A DNA stretch of 64,000 bases, taken from positions 1,615,001 through 1,679,000 of the forward strand of contig CAUJNA010001224.1 of the NCBI GenBank assembly GCA_963377175.1, read 5' to 3'. Every line of letters begins with the position of its first letter. Within the stretch, counting starts at the first letter, position 1. The notes below the pieces were generated by a model. That model saw nothing but the letters and a program-made list of their open reading frames with translations. It was not told the DNA's origin and made no database searches. A program made the position numbers and the translations under genes. Positions 35,376-44,918 of the stretch are shown piece by piece. This DNA is from Effrenium voratum (lineage: Eukaryota > Sar > Dinophyceae > Suessiales > Symbiodiniaceae).

Positions 35376-36187
35376 AAAGAAAAGAAAAGAAAGAAGGAAA
35401 AAAAGAACGAACAAACGAAAGAAAGAAAAGAAAGAAAGAAATAACATAATTAAAGAAAGAAAGAACGAACGAAGGAAAGAAAGAAAGAAAGAAATAAACA
35501 AAGAACGAACGAACAAACGAAAAAAAGAAAGAAGGAAGGAAGGAAGGAAAGAAAGAAAGAAAGAAAGAAAGAAAAGAAAAGAAAAGAAAGAAGGAAAAAA
35601 AGAACGAACAAACGAAAGAAAGAAAAGAAAGAAAGAAATAACATAATTAAAGAAAGAAAGAACGAACGAAGGAAAGAAAGAAAGAAAGAAATAAACAAAG
35701 AACGAACGAACAAACGAAAAAAAGAAAGAAGGAAGGAAGGAAGGAAAGAAAGAAAGAAAGAAAGAAAGAAAAGAAAAGAAAAGAAAGAAGGAAAAAAAGA
35801 ACGAACAAACGAAAGAAAGAAAAGAAAGAAAGAAATAACATAATTAAAGAAAGAAAGAACGAACGAAGGAAAGAAAGAAAGAAAGAAATAAACAAAGAAC
35901 GAACGAACAAACGAAAAAAAGAAAGAAGGAAGGAAGGAAGGAACGAACAAACGAAAAAAGAAAGAAGGAAGGAAGGAAGGAAGGAAAGAAAGAAAGAAAG
36001 AAAGAAAGAAAGAAAAGCAAAGAAAAGAAAGAAGGAAAAAAAGAACGAAGAAAGAAAAGAAAGAAAGAAAGAAAGAAAGAAAGAAATAACATAATTTAAA
36101 AGAAAGATAGAACGAACGAGGAAAAGAAAGAAAGAACAGAAGGAACGAATGAAAAGAAAGAAAGAAAGAAAGAAAAGAAAGAAATTA

Positions 36188-36227
<40 letters not shown>

Positions 36228-36323
36228 ACGAACGAACGAACGAACAAATGAAAAGAAAGAAAGAAAGAAAGAAAAGAAGGAAATGAAAGAAAGAAAGAAA
36301 GAACGAACGAACGAACCAATGAA

Positions 36324-36379
<56 letters not shown>

Positions 36380-36497
36380 AATAAAGGAAAGAAAGAAAGA
36401 AAGAACGAACGATCGAACGAATGAAAAGAAGGAAAGAAAGAAAGAACAGAAGGAACGAATGAAAAGAAAGAAAGAAAGAAAGAAAAGAAAGAAATTA

Positions 36498-36537
<40 letters not shown>

Positions 36538-36542
36538 ACGAA
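35239..36542 (+). repeat. GAAA satellite with 197-bp higher-order repeat
   Basis: Purine-only (GAAA)n with GAAC, GAAG and GGAA variants. Landmark phrases recur at fixed spacing: ACATAATTA at 35444, 35641 and 35838, and CAAAGAACGAACGAACAAAC at 35499, 35696 and 35893, exactly 197 bp apart. An earlier unit is 209 bp away because of extra units. A second higher-order unit of 310 bp (AAAGAACAGAAGGAACGAAT at 36131 and 36441) runs into the gap. Poly-Ser/Phe/Leu and Lys/Glu ORFs here are artefacts. Confidence 0.95.
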
Positions 36543-36642
36543 NNNNNNNNNNNNNNNNNNNNNNNNNNNNNNNNNNNNNNNNNNNNNNNNNNNNNNNNNN
36601 NNNNNNNNNNNNNNNNNNNNNNNNNNNNNNNNNNNNNNNNNN
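36543..36642. other. Scaffold gap, 100 N
   Basis: Exactly 100 N, the usual placeholder for a gap of unknown size. It separates the satellite from the recombinase-like ORF and hides the end of that ORF. Confidence 0.99.
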
Positions 36643-38589
36643 TTGAGCGGTCCCGGCCTCCAGCCGCACCCCACTGTGACTGCATCTGTGTCCAGTAGGT
36701 GCATGCTGTAAGCTTTGGTGGGACCCTTTCGGGCCGTGGTGGCTACCACCGTCAGTGGACCCCGAGGCGGGGGCACCTCATCCGCAGCCATCTTGGTGAT
36801 GGCCGGCTTGTTGGCGGGGATCACATCCCAGCTGGCATTCGAGGGCGGTGTGTTGAACAAGGCCTTCGGTGAGGCCGGGCACTCCACCTTGTCCTCCCAG
36901 TCCTCATGTCCAAGGTCGACTCGGACCGCCCTTCCTGCCTCGAGTTGCATGGACGGGAGCTTCTGGAGGACCTGGTCCCAGATGGAGCACACCACGTGTC
37001 GCTTCTCCCGGGTGTAGACATCCGCCGTGGACTCCTTGAACCAGTTTCCCAGGTACTGGCGCTGGTCCCTCGGTATGTGCGCCTGGAATGCCCAATCCGG
37101 CATGAAGACCCGGAAGGAGTACCATGAGAGTTCAGCCACGTCCTTGGCTGGCGCGCCCTGCTTCCCCAAGGCGTCTATGAGCCACCTCAGGGACCTGTCT
37201 GGGGTTCCTGGGCGGGGGATGAAGCCTGTCCTGTCCTTGTTGATCGTGGGGATCAGGTAGTCCATCTCGCGGAACTCCTCCGAGGCCCTGAATCTCTTCC
37301 ACCACCGCTCCAAGGGGATCCACCATCTGGCCCCCGAGAAGGAGAACAATGGGGCGATGAGCGGGACCGGGTTCCGTTTGATGGCCACTGCCGACGTGGT
37401 CTTCGTTTGCCAGGCCAGCAGCTCCAGGGTGTTGCTCGTGGACTTGACCGTCTGCGGCGAGGTGTGCTGCACGTCGTTGAAGCGCGCACTGCAGGCCAGG
37501 TTGAACCTGGCCATCGCCATGATGTACCTGTCCACTGCTTTGGTCAGCTCGGGACCCGGTTCTCCGGCGGGGCCCCTTCTGCCCCTTGTTCCAGGGCCCA
37601 AACAATTGCCCGGGTCGGAACCACCGCCTTGCGCTGTGGCTTGACCTGGGTGTCCACCAGCGTCTCCTGGATGGCTTTCCGCTTCTCCAGGAGTTGTTTG
37701 TGTTCGTCAACGTTGAGCATGCCGAGTTTAATGGAGAGCCACTTTAAAGTGCCCCACCACTTCTGGAGCTTCGCCGGGGTGACCTCCAACGTGACCGCCT
37801 GGTTCATGAGGTGCCGGACGTCGCCGGCCGTCCAGGGGAGGTTCTGGAAGCCGATCTTGCGCATGCCCTCATAGGCCAAGCAGTGTGCCGGATGGTACGG
37901 AACCGGGCATCACCAAAGAGGTGGCCAAACTCCTCCAGCTCCCTGGCCCCCATCACCTGGTGCATGTAGGGGATCTGGTGCCGGAAGGGGATGAAGTATC
38001 CCAGGAGGCGTTCCAACCACCTGGCCCTCAAGTGTTGTTCCAACGCTCTCTGAGATGTCGGCAATTGGGTCTTGATCTTCCCTGGTTTCCAATGCCGCCA
38101 CTTGTTGGCCACTGCCAGGACATCCGGGGCCTCAATCGATCCGGAAAGGATCCACTCTTCGCGGTCCCGGATGGCCTGTTCCATTTCCAGTGGAGAATAG
38201 GTGTGCGATTGCCTGGCGCCTGCCGCACGAAACAGAAGTTGTTGCAGGGTCTTAGTAGCGAGCTCCAAATCCGCCTCCTCCAGCGGTTGTGGTTGGGAGC
38301 CGAGTATCCTCGCGAGGATCAAGTTGTAGGTGTCCGAGGCCACCAGGACGTGGTTGCCGTCAGGTGCCAGCCCCACGATCCGTGTCCACGGCCGCGGGTC
38401 AAAGACCACCGCATCCGGGTTGGCGACCTTGTCCTTTTTGACCCATTCCAGGCAGCACGCCACGAGGATTTCCCCGTCCGACTGCACTGGTGCAAATCCA
38501 AGGTCATGCAAAATCAACTGGAGCGCGGTTGGCGCCCCTAGGAAGGTCGTCCCAAACGGGGAAGGGAGGCGGGGCCTCCACATCATCAT
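36643..38589 (-). pseudogene. Tyrosine-recombinase-like ORF, two frameshifts, cut by the gap
   Basis: Three overlapping frames read as one protein. 38589 to about 37880 begins MMMWRPRLPSPFGTTFLGAP. About 37879-37560 has QAVTLEVTPAKLQKWWGTLK, resembling the helical core-binding domain of integrases. About 37600-36643 has the catalytic-like part: SWYSFRVF, IPRDQRQYLGNW and TADVYTREKR. These match the H/Y-x-x-R, G-x-W and Tyr positions of tyrosine recombinases; the usual His is Tyr here. One base appears lost near 37880 and a second indel lies near 37570. These may be real decay or assembly errors. The C-terminus ends in the N gap. Tyrosine recombinases cut and rejoin DNA and drive DIRS- and Crypton-type elements. 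A stop codon lies 24 bases before the ATG, so the ORF does not simply continue from the upstream one. Confidence 0.6.
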
Positions 38590-38945
38590 GATCCACTCGA
38601 GCCGGGGGCCTAGTCCCTAGGTGCAAACCCCAACCAAACAACAGGGGGCCCCCCAAAACCCCGGAAAGTCAACCCCGAAACGGAGGAAACGGGGGAAAAA
38701 AGGGGGACCCAGGGAGCCGCCCCGAAAAGGGAAAACCAAACAAGAGAGGGGAACCAAGGCGCACCCCGGATCAGCCCAAGCCGCGCCAATTTTCCTCGCC
38801 TGGTGCAAGTCTGGGCCTGCGCTGGTCCCTGGGGGGGGATATCAGCGCCTTCGGCAGCTGTCCCCCCCCCGGGGTGCGCTGCGCATCCGTTCCGGATGGC
38901 CGCGGTCCTGGATGGTGTGCCGGAAGATGGCGTTGTCCCGCATCA
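38590..38945. other. Spacer between the two element ORFs
   Basis: 356 bp, rich in purine and G/C runs. It contains hairpin copy 1 (38827-38874). No coding seen. Confidence 0.6.
38827..38874 (-). repeat. Loop-conserved hairpin, copy 1
   Basis: Arms CCCTGGGGGGGGA and TCCCCCCCCCGGGG enclose the core ATCAGCGCCTTCGGCAGCTG (plus strand). It lies outside the 1169-codon ORF. Confidence 0.75.
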
Positions 38946-41900
38946 TCACGCGGCCCCCTTCGCGATGTCATCGATGCGCTTGAGCGCAGCAGCCTCCGGA
39001 TTCCGCAGAATCAGCTCCCAGATGGCATTGGAGACGTGGCCTGTCTGGGTGGTCTGGCTGAATCTGAACCTGGGCACCTTCTGGTCCACGATGGAGACGT
39101 CCCGCAACGGGGCCGAGGGCTCCACCCGGCGGTAGTACTCCAGCCGCTCCTTCACCCAGCGGTTGTAGAGGCCCTCCGGCGGCTCGTCCAACACCAGCTG
39201 CAAGATGGCCTTGCCGGCCCGGATCTGGAGGAGGCGGGTGCCCCCTCCCCCGGCACGCCAGTACCCCTTACAATACTTGCACATGTAGCCCCCCCGGGTC
39301 TCCCCTTTTGTCTTCGGGATGAGTTCCCACGGGGTGACGGAGCTCAGGACCAGGCCACACTCCATGTGCGCCCAGAAGACATGCTTCATCTCCACCGGAT
39401 AGTTCTTCTTCCGGTAGTCCTTACCCACCACGCCGTGGACGTTGTCCGCCGTGATGGGGGGGTAAACGATCCCCTCATCGCCCTCGCCTCCCCTGGGGCG
39501 GATGTCAGGGCCATCGGCACCTGTCCGGCACCCAGGGGCGGAGGGGTCCAGGCCCATCAGCTTGATCATGTCGTTGGTGTAGCCGAGCTTGCGGTAGATG
39601 GAGGGGGCCACTGAGTCGGGGACTGCGCCGACCCACCACTGCTTCGTGTTGCAGCGCCAGTTGACCTTCACCTCCGCCAGGGCCCCCGGGCCTCCAATGC
39701 GGTCCATGAGGGCCTTGTACACCTCTGGGAACTGCTGGAGGCTCTCCACCGGGACCGAGATGCGCTCGTCGCATACCGCCCGCAGGATCATCTGCTCCTT
39801 GGAGTCCGCCACGTCCTGGACCGGGAGCTGCATCACCTCCGCCGGGGTGTCCGTGAGGAAGGCCCGGGCCGCGAGGACCTTGCCCATGGCCCGGTAGACC
39901 AATCGCCACTCCGGTCCTGTCTGCGGAAACGGAAGGCCCTCCTCCTTCAGGAAGCACCGCGCGTCCTCCTTCAGGGTCTCCCAGCCCTCCAGGCGGGTCT
40001 GATTCTGGGCCTTGTTTTTCGGGCCCCGCTGCCTAGGGCCCTGCAGCAGTGGCAGAGACTCCCAGACTCCCCAGAGCTGGCGCAGGGTGTAGCTGTGCCC
40101 GAACATCCCCAGTAGGCCTGGGAGTGTCCAGGACGAGATCTGGCGCGTCCAGTGGAAGTCCTCATCCGGATCGTGGGGGGCAGCCCAAAAGATGGATCGC
40201 AGGTCCCCAGGGTAGGGTCGGTCCCCCGCCTTCGCCTGCTGGTGCAACTCATCAACGGAGTACCTGGCCCAGGGGAGTCCACCCACCTGGTGGTTCCTGG
40301 GATGCGTACCCTTCTCCAACGCCTCCGGATTCACCTTGGTGAGGTTTTTCGCCCAATCCGGGACGTGTACCGGGCCCGGTCGTCGGACCCAGCGGCCCGC
40401 AAAGATACGGACCTCTCCGACCCGTTTGCTCATCATCCAGCGCAGGACCGAGAGCTGCACCTCCGGGTCCTTGGTGTCCAGGCCCACCGGGGTGGCGGAC
40501 GGCTTGTCAGGGCCCTCGGCAGCTGAGCTCGTCACGCCAGAGCCCGAGGCTGGGGGGATGGTGGGCGGCCTGTCAGGGCCCTCGGCACTTGGCGCCGCAC
40601 CAGAGCCCCCCGCCTTTGGCATGGGGATCCCTGTCAGGTCCGGCAGATCTGCCAGGAGGGCCGCCGGGAAGGGATTCCTACCCAGCGAGATGACCGCCTT
40701 GGCCTCAAGGTAGGAGTCCGTGAGGGATGTGAGGTCGTCCATACTGAAGTCCCTCCATGCCGTTGTCGGCTCGAAGACCCCAGTCTCAATGGCGACCCGG
40801 ACCTCACTAGGCCACGCACTGAAGGGAGGCGCGATGGGCTCGAGCATTCTGGTTTCGAGGGAGCCCTTCGCCTGTCTGGCTTGGTGTTTCGCTTTCGCCT
40901 CCTCCGCAGGTGTGGGTCTCCCCCAGTCCGCACCCAGCTTGTCCAGCAGCTTCTCACGGAAGAGGTCCAAGTCCAGGTTCTTCAGGAGCAGGCCTCCATC
41001 ACCTCCTCCGTCAATGGCCCCCCCTTGAAGTTCGTGGAGGACCGCCGCGGAGCGCTCCACCGCTTCCACCTGGTCCGCCTTCTTGGCCTCCTCCTGGGCG
41101 ATGGTGGTGGCGTTGAGCCGGGTCTGAATCTTGAAGGCCTTCACCGCAGACGGGTGGAAGGCTCTGCATTCCTGGCCCTCTTCCTTGTCGCCTGGCAATG
41201 GGGGCCTCTCCCCCGGTGGGGCCGTCAGAAACTCCTCGTCCAGCTCCATGGGGCAGTTCCTGATCACCGCCCGGACCGAGGAGGGGACGAAGTCCGAGAA
41301 GCTGGCCTGGTCCGGGTTCTCGCAGGCCATCGGGTCGGTGGCCAGCTCGCTGACGTCCACCGAGGCACTGAGCTTGAGGTCGCGGGCCCGGTCCGTGTCA
41401 GGGCCTTCGGCACCCGCGGACCGGGCCGCCGTCCAGACCGCATTGCCCTGGTCATCCACCGTCAACTGCCAATGCGTGCCCGCCATCTCCAGGGTGGCCG
41501 AGTTGGTCGCCGTGTCAATGGGCTCCGTCTTCTTGCCGCACCCCATGCACTTCGTGGCGCCCTTCTTCACCCAGGGCATGGTGCAGCAGGGGCAGATCCA
41601 GGATGTGGGCACCTTGCCCAGGGGGCGGTTCTCCAGGCCCCCGTACCCCAAGCCAGCGCGCTTGCCAACCTGCTGTCCCGGGGTGCTGAGCCGGGCCTCA
41701 TGCTCGTACTTCATCTTGGCGATGTAGAAGGCCTCCACAACGCGCTCCAGGCCCCCCCGCTTGAGTTGGGGGCCCTCAAAGCCTCGCAGGAGCCGCTGGA
41801 CGTCCTTGGCCTGCAGTCGGCGGAGCCTAGTGGCCGTGGTCGCATCGAAGCAAGGGAAGTCGCCCGCCATCTGGTCGTCGCTGAACTGGTAGAGGCCCTC

Positions 41901-42455
41901 CGAGACCTTGAGGGCCTTGGTGAACACGCTCCCCCCCGGCGGGGGGGCTGCGGGGTTCTCATCCTCCTCCGAGGACGCCTGCTCCTTGACCTTCGCCATC
42001 AGCTCCCGGCGCCTCTGCCACTTGGCGTCTGCCCGGGCATCCAGGCGGGCCTCCTCCAAGCGGGCTGCAGCCGAGGGGGACCTGGGCATCGGCAGCTCCT
42101 TCTCGTCCTTCGCCAGGAGCTCCTCCATGGGCACGTCCTCCTCCGGCGGGTTCAGGAGCTCCAGGAACGCCCCTGGGGGGCGTGTCAGGGCCTTCGGCAC
42201 CTGCGCCACCCCAGGGGCTGCATCTTCCATCGGCTCATCCTCTGCCTTGCGCTTGGCCGGGATAAGGGGGGCCTGCTCCAGCTCATCTGCGCTGGAGAAG
42301 AAACGCTCGTCAGGTGCCTGAGGGACCTCAGCAGCCAAAACGGTCCATCCTTCTTCCTCCCTCTTCACGAGGCTCGCCAGGTACTTTGCCATGGAGGCCT
42401 TTGCCTTAGCCTTGGCCTCTGCTACCGCGGCACCAGCGTAGGCGGGGGCGTACAT
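38946..42455 (-). CDS. 1169-codon element protein with zinc-ribbon-like motif (gag-like)
   Basis: An intact, intronless frame in a window where other genes are heavily split. The N-terminus is Ala/Lys/Glu-rich (AEAKAKAKASMAKYLASLVK). Around residues 290-315 a C-x2-C..C-x2-C motif (CPCCTMPWVKKGATKCMGCG) looks like a zinc ribbon. A second Cys pair (CKYCKGYW) lies near residue 1055. No reverse transcriptase or RNase H motifs are present. Codons are strongly C/G-ending. Five short hairpin repeats fall inside the frame and encode EGPD-type or PKAL-type peptides depending on frame. It precedes the recombinase-like ORF on the same strand, so the pair looks like a mobile element with a nucleic-acid-binding first protein. 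'Gag-like' is inference from position and the Cys motifs only. It could also be a host retrogene. Confidence 0.7.
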   Translation of the reverse strand: MYAPAYAGAAVAEAKAKAKASMAKYLASLVKREEEGWTVLAAEVPQAPDERFFSSADELEQAPLIPAKRKAEDEPMEDAAPGVAQVPKALTRPPGAFLELLNPPEEDVPMEELLAKDEKELPMPRSPSAAARLEEARLDARADAKWQRRRELMAKVKEQASSEEDENPAAPPPGGSVFTKALKVSEGLYQFSDDQMAGDFPCFDATTATRLRRLQAKDVQRLLRGFEGPQLKRGGLERVVEAFYIAKMKYEHEARLSTPGQQVGKRAGLGYGGLENRPLGKVPTSWICPCCTMPWVKKGATKCMGCGKKTEPIDTATNSATLEMAGTHWQLTVDDQGNAVWTAARSAGAEGPDTDRARDLKLSASVDVSELATDPMACENPDQASFSDFVPSSVRAVIRNCPMELDEEFLTAPPGERPPLPGDKEEGQECRAFHPSAVKAFKIQTRLNATTIAQEEAKKADQVEAVERSAAVLHELQGGAIDGGGDGGLLLKNLDLDLFREKLLDKLGADWGRPTPAEEAKAKHQARQAKGSLETRMLEPIAPPFSAWPSEVRVAIETGVFEPTTAWRDFSMDDLTSLTDSYLEAKAVISLGRNPFPAALLADLPDLTGIPMPKAGGSGAAPSAEGPDRPPTIPPASGSGVTSSAAEGPDKPSATPVGLDTKDPEVQLSVLRWMMSKRVGEVRIFAGRWVRRPGPVHVPDWAKNLTKVNPEALEKGTHPRNHQVGGLPWARYSVDELHQQAKAGDRPYPGDLRSIFWAAPHDPDEDFHWTRQISSWTLPGLLGMFGHSYTLRQLWGVWESLPLLQGPRQRGPKNKAQNQTRLEGWETLKEDARCFLKEEGLPFPQTGPEWRLVYRAMGKVLAARAFLTDTPAEVMQLPVQDVADSKEQMILRAVCDERISVPVESLQQFPEVYKALMDRIGGPGALAEVKVNWRCNTKQWWVGAVPDSVAPSIYRKLGYTNDMIKLMGLDPSAPGCRTGADGPDIRPRGGEGDEGIVYPPITADNVHGVVGKDYRKKNYPVEMKHVFWAHMECGLVLSSVTPWELIPKTKGETRGGYMCKYCKGYWRAGGGGTRLLQIRAGKAILQLVLDEPPEGLYNRWVKERLEYYRRVEPSAPLRDVSIVDQKVPRFRFSQTTQTGHVSNAIWELILRNPEAAALKRIDDIAKGAA
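39488..39542 (-). repeat. Loop-conserved hairpin, copy 2
   Basis: Arms CCCCTGGGGCGGA and TCCGGCACCCAGGGG around the core TGTCAGGGCCATCGGCACC. The ORF frame gives GADGPD. Confidence 0.75.
40491..40538 (-). repeat. Loop-conserved hairpin, copy 3 (weak arms)
   Basis: Core TGTCAGGGCCCTCGGCAGCT. Arms GGTGGCGGACGGCT and AGCTGAGCTCGTCACGCC pair only partly. The ORF frame gives AAEGPD. Confidence 0.6.
40560..40601 (-). repeat. Loop-conserved hairpin, copy 4
   Basis: Arms GGTGGGCGGCC and GGCGCCGCACC (8 of 11 pair) around TGTCAGGGCCCTCGGCACTT. The ORF frame gives SAEGPD. Confidence 0.7.
41385..41427 (-). repeat. Loop-conserved hairpin, copy 5 (perfect arms)
   Basis: GGCCCGGTCC and GGACCGGGCC are perfect inverted repeats around GTGTCAGGGCCTTCGGCACC. 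The ORF frame gives GAEGPD. Confidence 0.85.
42169..42218 (-). repeat. Loop-conserved hairpin, copy 6 (different frame)
   Basis: GCCCCTGGGG and CCCCAGGGGC are perfect terminal arms around TGTCAGGGCCTTCGGCACCT. Here the ORF reads the core in another frame, giving VPKALTRPP instead of EGPD. Confidence 0.85.
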
Positions 42456-42515
42456 GGCTTTGAGAGTAGGGGAAAGAAAGATTTCAAATCACAAGACAAA
42501 AGATCAAAAGGTCCA

Positions 42516-42530
42516 CTTGAGCCAAAATGG
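42516..42530 (-). promoter_or_regulatory. Possible relict spliced-leader 3' end upstream of the element ORF
   Basis: Read on the minus strand, CCATTTTGGCTCAAG equals the last 15 bases of the 22-base dinoflagellate spliced leader. It lies 60 bp before the ATG at 42455. Such 5'-truncated relicts mark cDNA that was trans-spliced, reverse-transcribed and re-inserted. Caution: the match also lies in a near-perfect palindrome, CCACTTGAGCCA / TGGCCCAAGTGG (42513-42542). Confidence 0.6.
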
Positions 42531-42542
42531 TGGCCCAAGTGG

Positions 42543-43440
42543 ATACTTATTAAGAGTCAAGACAAGCGACCACCTACGGTTAACGCTTTAGCCCATTATA
42601 CACGCTTAACTATCATATCTTCTTCTAGTTGCTATGCCCCTGGCAAATCGCGGCAAACACTTTGGACCACTCTGGTAGGACAGTTCAGAGATCACCACTG
42701 CTCACGCCGCTCAGCATGGCACAAATCTGTCCATCTCTTTCGACTGCCTCAGGCAACCCTATTCAGTATGATTAATCTTGCCTCAAAACCGGGGAACCCC
42801 AAAAAGGAGGTGACTTCCTTAGGGGTCCCTCGAACAACACAACAAAAAGCGAGAACTCGGAACAACCAAGACACACACACACAAGCATCGCAACACAGCC
42901 ACCCTGCATCAACAGGAATCTATTCCTCTTGGATACACATGTCTCGCTATCCCTCGAGCTTTGTTAGCAAACTGGTCGCTGCAGCAGCCGGGACCCATGC
43001 TGCATGGCTAACTATGGCCCATTCTTGGACCCTGGTCCTGCCTCGTGCCACCATTTCATGGGGCTACCAATATGGCGCCTGAATTTTTGCCAACCTCAAA
43101 GAAGCGAAAGGCCACGGCGAAACTCACAGCACCTTGCCGGTGGCTTCCAAGGGATTCCGACCCACAAACCGTTTCACAGTGGAGCTTCGCAGTGCCGCAG
43201 CCCGCCGAAATGTCCGGGCCGTTGCCAGGCTCCCGAATCAAACTTGTCAGCGATGCGTCAGTGGCGCTGGAGGCGCTTCCTGCCGCGGAACACACTGCGC
43301 GGAAGCGCAGTAGGTCAAGCCGAGGACCTCAACAAAAGGAAACCACACATCACTGAGGTCCACCTCAACAAAAGCTACACACACCTGAGGTCCCTCGAAC
43401 CGAACCGGGGCCCCTTGGGCTTCCTCGCTCCGCTCGCTCC
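42543..43440. other. Upstream of the element; one ambiguous coding island
   Basis: About 43180-43330 has C/G-ending codons in both directions: plus MSGPLPGSRIKLVSDASVAL, minus TSLIREPGNGPDISAGCGTA. I cannot choose the strand. The rest shows no feature; an ACAC run is near 42870-42890. Confidence 0.35.
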
Positions 43441-43457
43441 CTCGGGTCTAGAACGGC

Positions 43458-43522
43458 CTTCTTCACCACGGTCAGCGGGGGCTTGAGACCCCCGAAACCG
43501 CCCAGCGGCAGCGTGGGTGCGC
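43458..43522 (-). CDS. Candidate exon, unrecognised
   Basis: After an ACTAG acceptor the 65-bp exon reads APTLPLGGFGGLKPPLTVVK with C/G-ending codons and ends at a GC donor. Phase changes from 2 to 0. No partner was assigned; the coding island at 43180-43330 could be the next exon. Confidence 0.45.
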
Positions 43523-44339
43523 CTAGTCCGCAGTGGGCCGAAATCCGTCAGTTGCAACCAGTGAGTCGGGGGCAAGCCTTTTGCGGGCACGGCTCGTCCT
43601 AGTGAGGATTCCATGAACAGGGAGAAACAAAGTCACTGAACAACTGGTAAATTCCCCCCTGGTGCGGTGAGTTGTCGTTCTGCCCGCCACAGGAAGCATG
43701 CCGCCCTAGCGACCATGCTGGCCACTTGTGAGTTGGAGCGTCTGAGAAAGCTGTCCAAGAAGAAACACCTCCTTACCTGAATACTTGGTTGACCTGCGCT
43801 TTGGTGCCACTCAGTGTCTTTGTGGTCCAGTTGCCAAGGCTACTCAAGTCCCTGCTTGTAGATGTCGACCAAAATGAACTGAATGAAGCCACCAAGAGTT
43901 GAGGAAATATCATACAGGTGCGTACAAAACAGGTATCCCCAAATGGGAGATGTTTGTTTTTCCCGGTTTGTCTATTCCCTCTTTCCAACAATCATGGAAA
44001 AAGCATGATTCACAACGCCAGATCCATCTGATTTCGATTTCGCAAGCTGAATACTGCTGTTTAGATTGTCCCATCTACTCAAACACTCTGCTTGCCCATC
44101 AAGCTGTCTGGCTGCCTTCGCCGAATCCACCTTTCAAGAAAGCCGGGTGCCAGGGCCGGTGGCGAACATCAGGAAGTTGCGCCTGCCGCCACCGGTGGGC
44201 TTCCAAGGTGCAAGCACCGTAAGGCTTGCTGACTGTCATGGCCACTGGTGGCGACCTCATGGCATTTTGGCCATAAGGTTTCCGCACGTGCCTACCGCCC
44301 AAGCAAAATATCACCCGAGCGTGCTGTGTACTGTGTGCT
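43523..44339. other. Nothing recognised
   Basis: Unique sequence with no ORF of protein-like character. Confidence 0.35.
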
Positions 44340-44641
44340 GCTGTGTGTTGTGTTTGTGTGTGTGTGTGTGTATGTGTGTGTCTGTGTAGCTGTGTATCTG
44401 TGCATCTGGGAGTCTGTGTATGTCTGTGTATATCTGTGTATATCTGTGTATATCTATCTATATCAGTGTATATCCGTGTAGATCTGTGTATATCTGTGTA
44501 CATCTGTGTATGTCTGTGAATCTCTGGCACTGTATCTGGGCATCTGTGTGTTTGCGTGTCTCCGTGTATCCCTGTGTATCCGTGTGAATCTGTGCGTGGG
44601 TGTGTCTGTGTGTCTGTGTATGTCTGTGTGTGTGTGTCTCG

Positions 44642-44675
<34 letters not shown>

Positions 44676-44840
44676 GTTTCTCTTTGCTTCTCTTTGTCTC
44701 TTTGTTTCTCTCTGTTGTTGCTTCTTTCTTTCTTTTTTGTCTCTCTCTCTCTCTCTCTCTGTCTCTCCTTGTCTCCCTATGTCTCCCTATGTCTCCCTCT
44801 CTCTGTCTCTGTGCCTCTCTGTCTGTGCGTGTGGGTGGCT

Positions 44841-44873
<33 letters not shown>

Positions 44874-44874
44874 G

Positions 44875-44918
<44 letters not shown>

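Noticed and set aside
35140..36700. Long Lys/Glu and Ser/Phe/Leu ORFs, up to 340 codons
   Set aside because: Translations of the GAAA satellite and the N gap.
40881..43082. 733-codon plus-strand ORF
   Set aside because: Shadow of the C/G-biased 1169-codon minus-strand ORF; its codons lack bias and it runs on into non-coding sequence.
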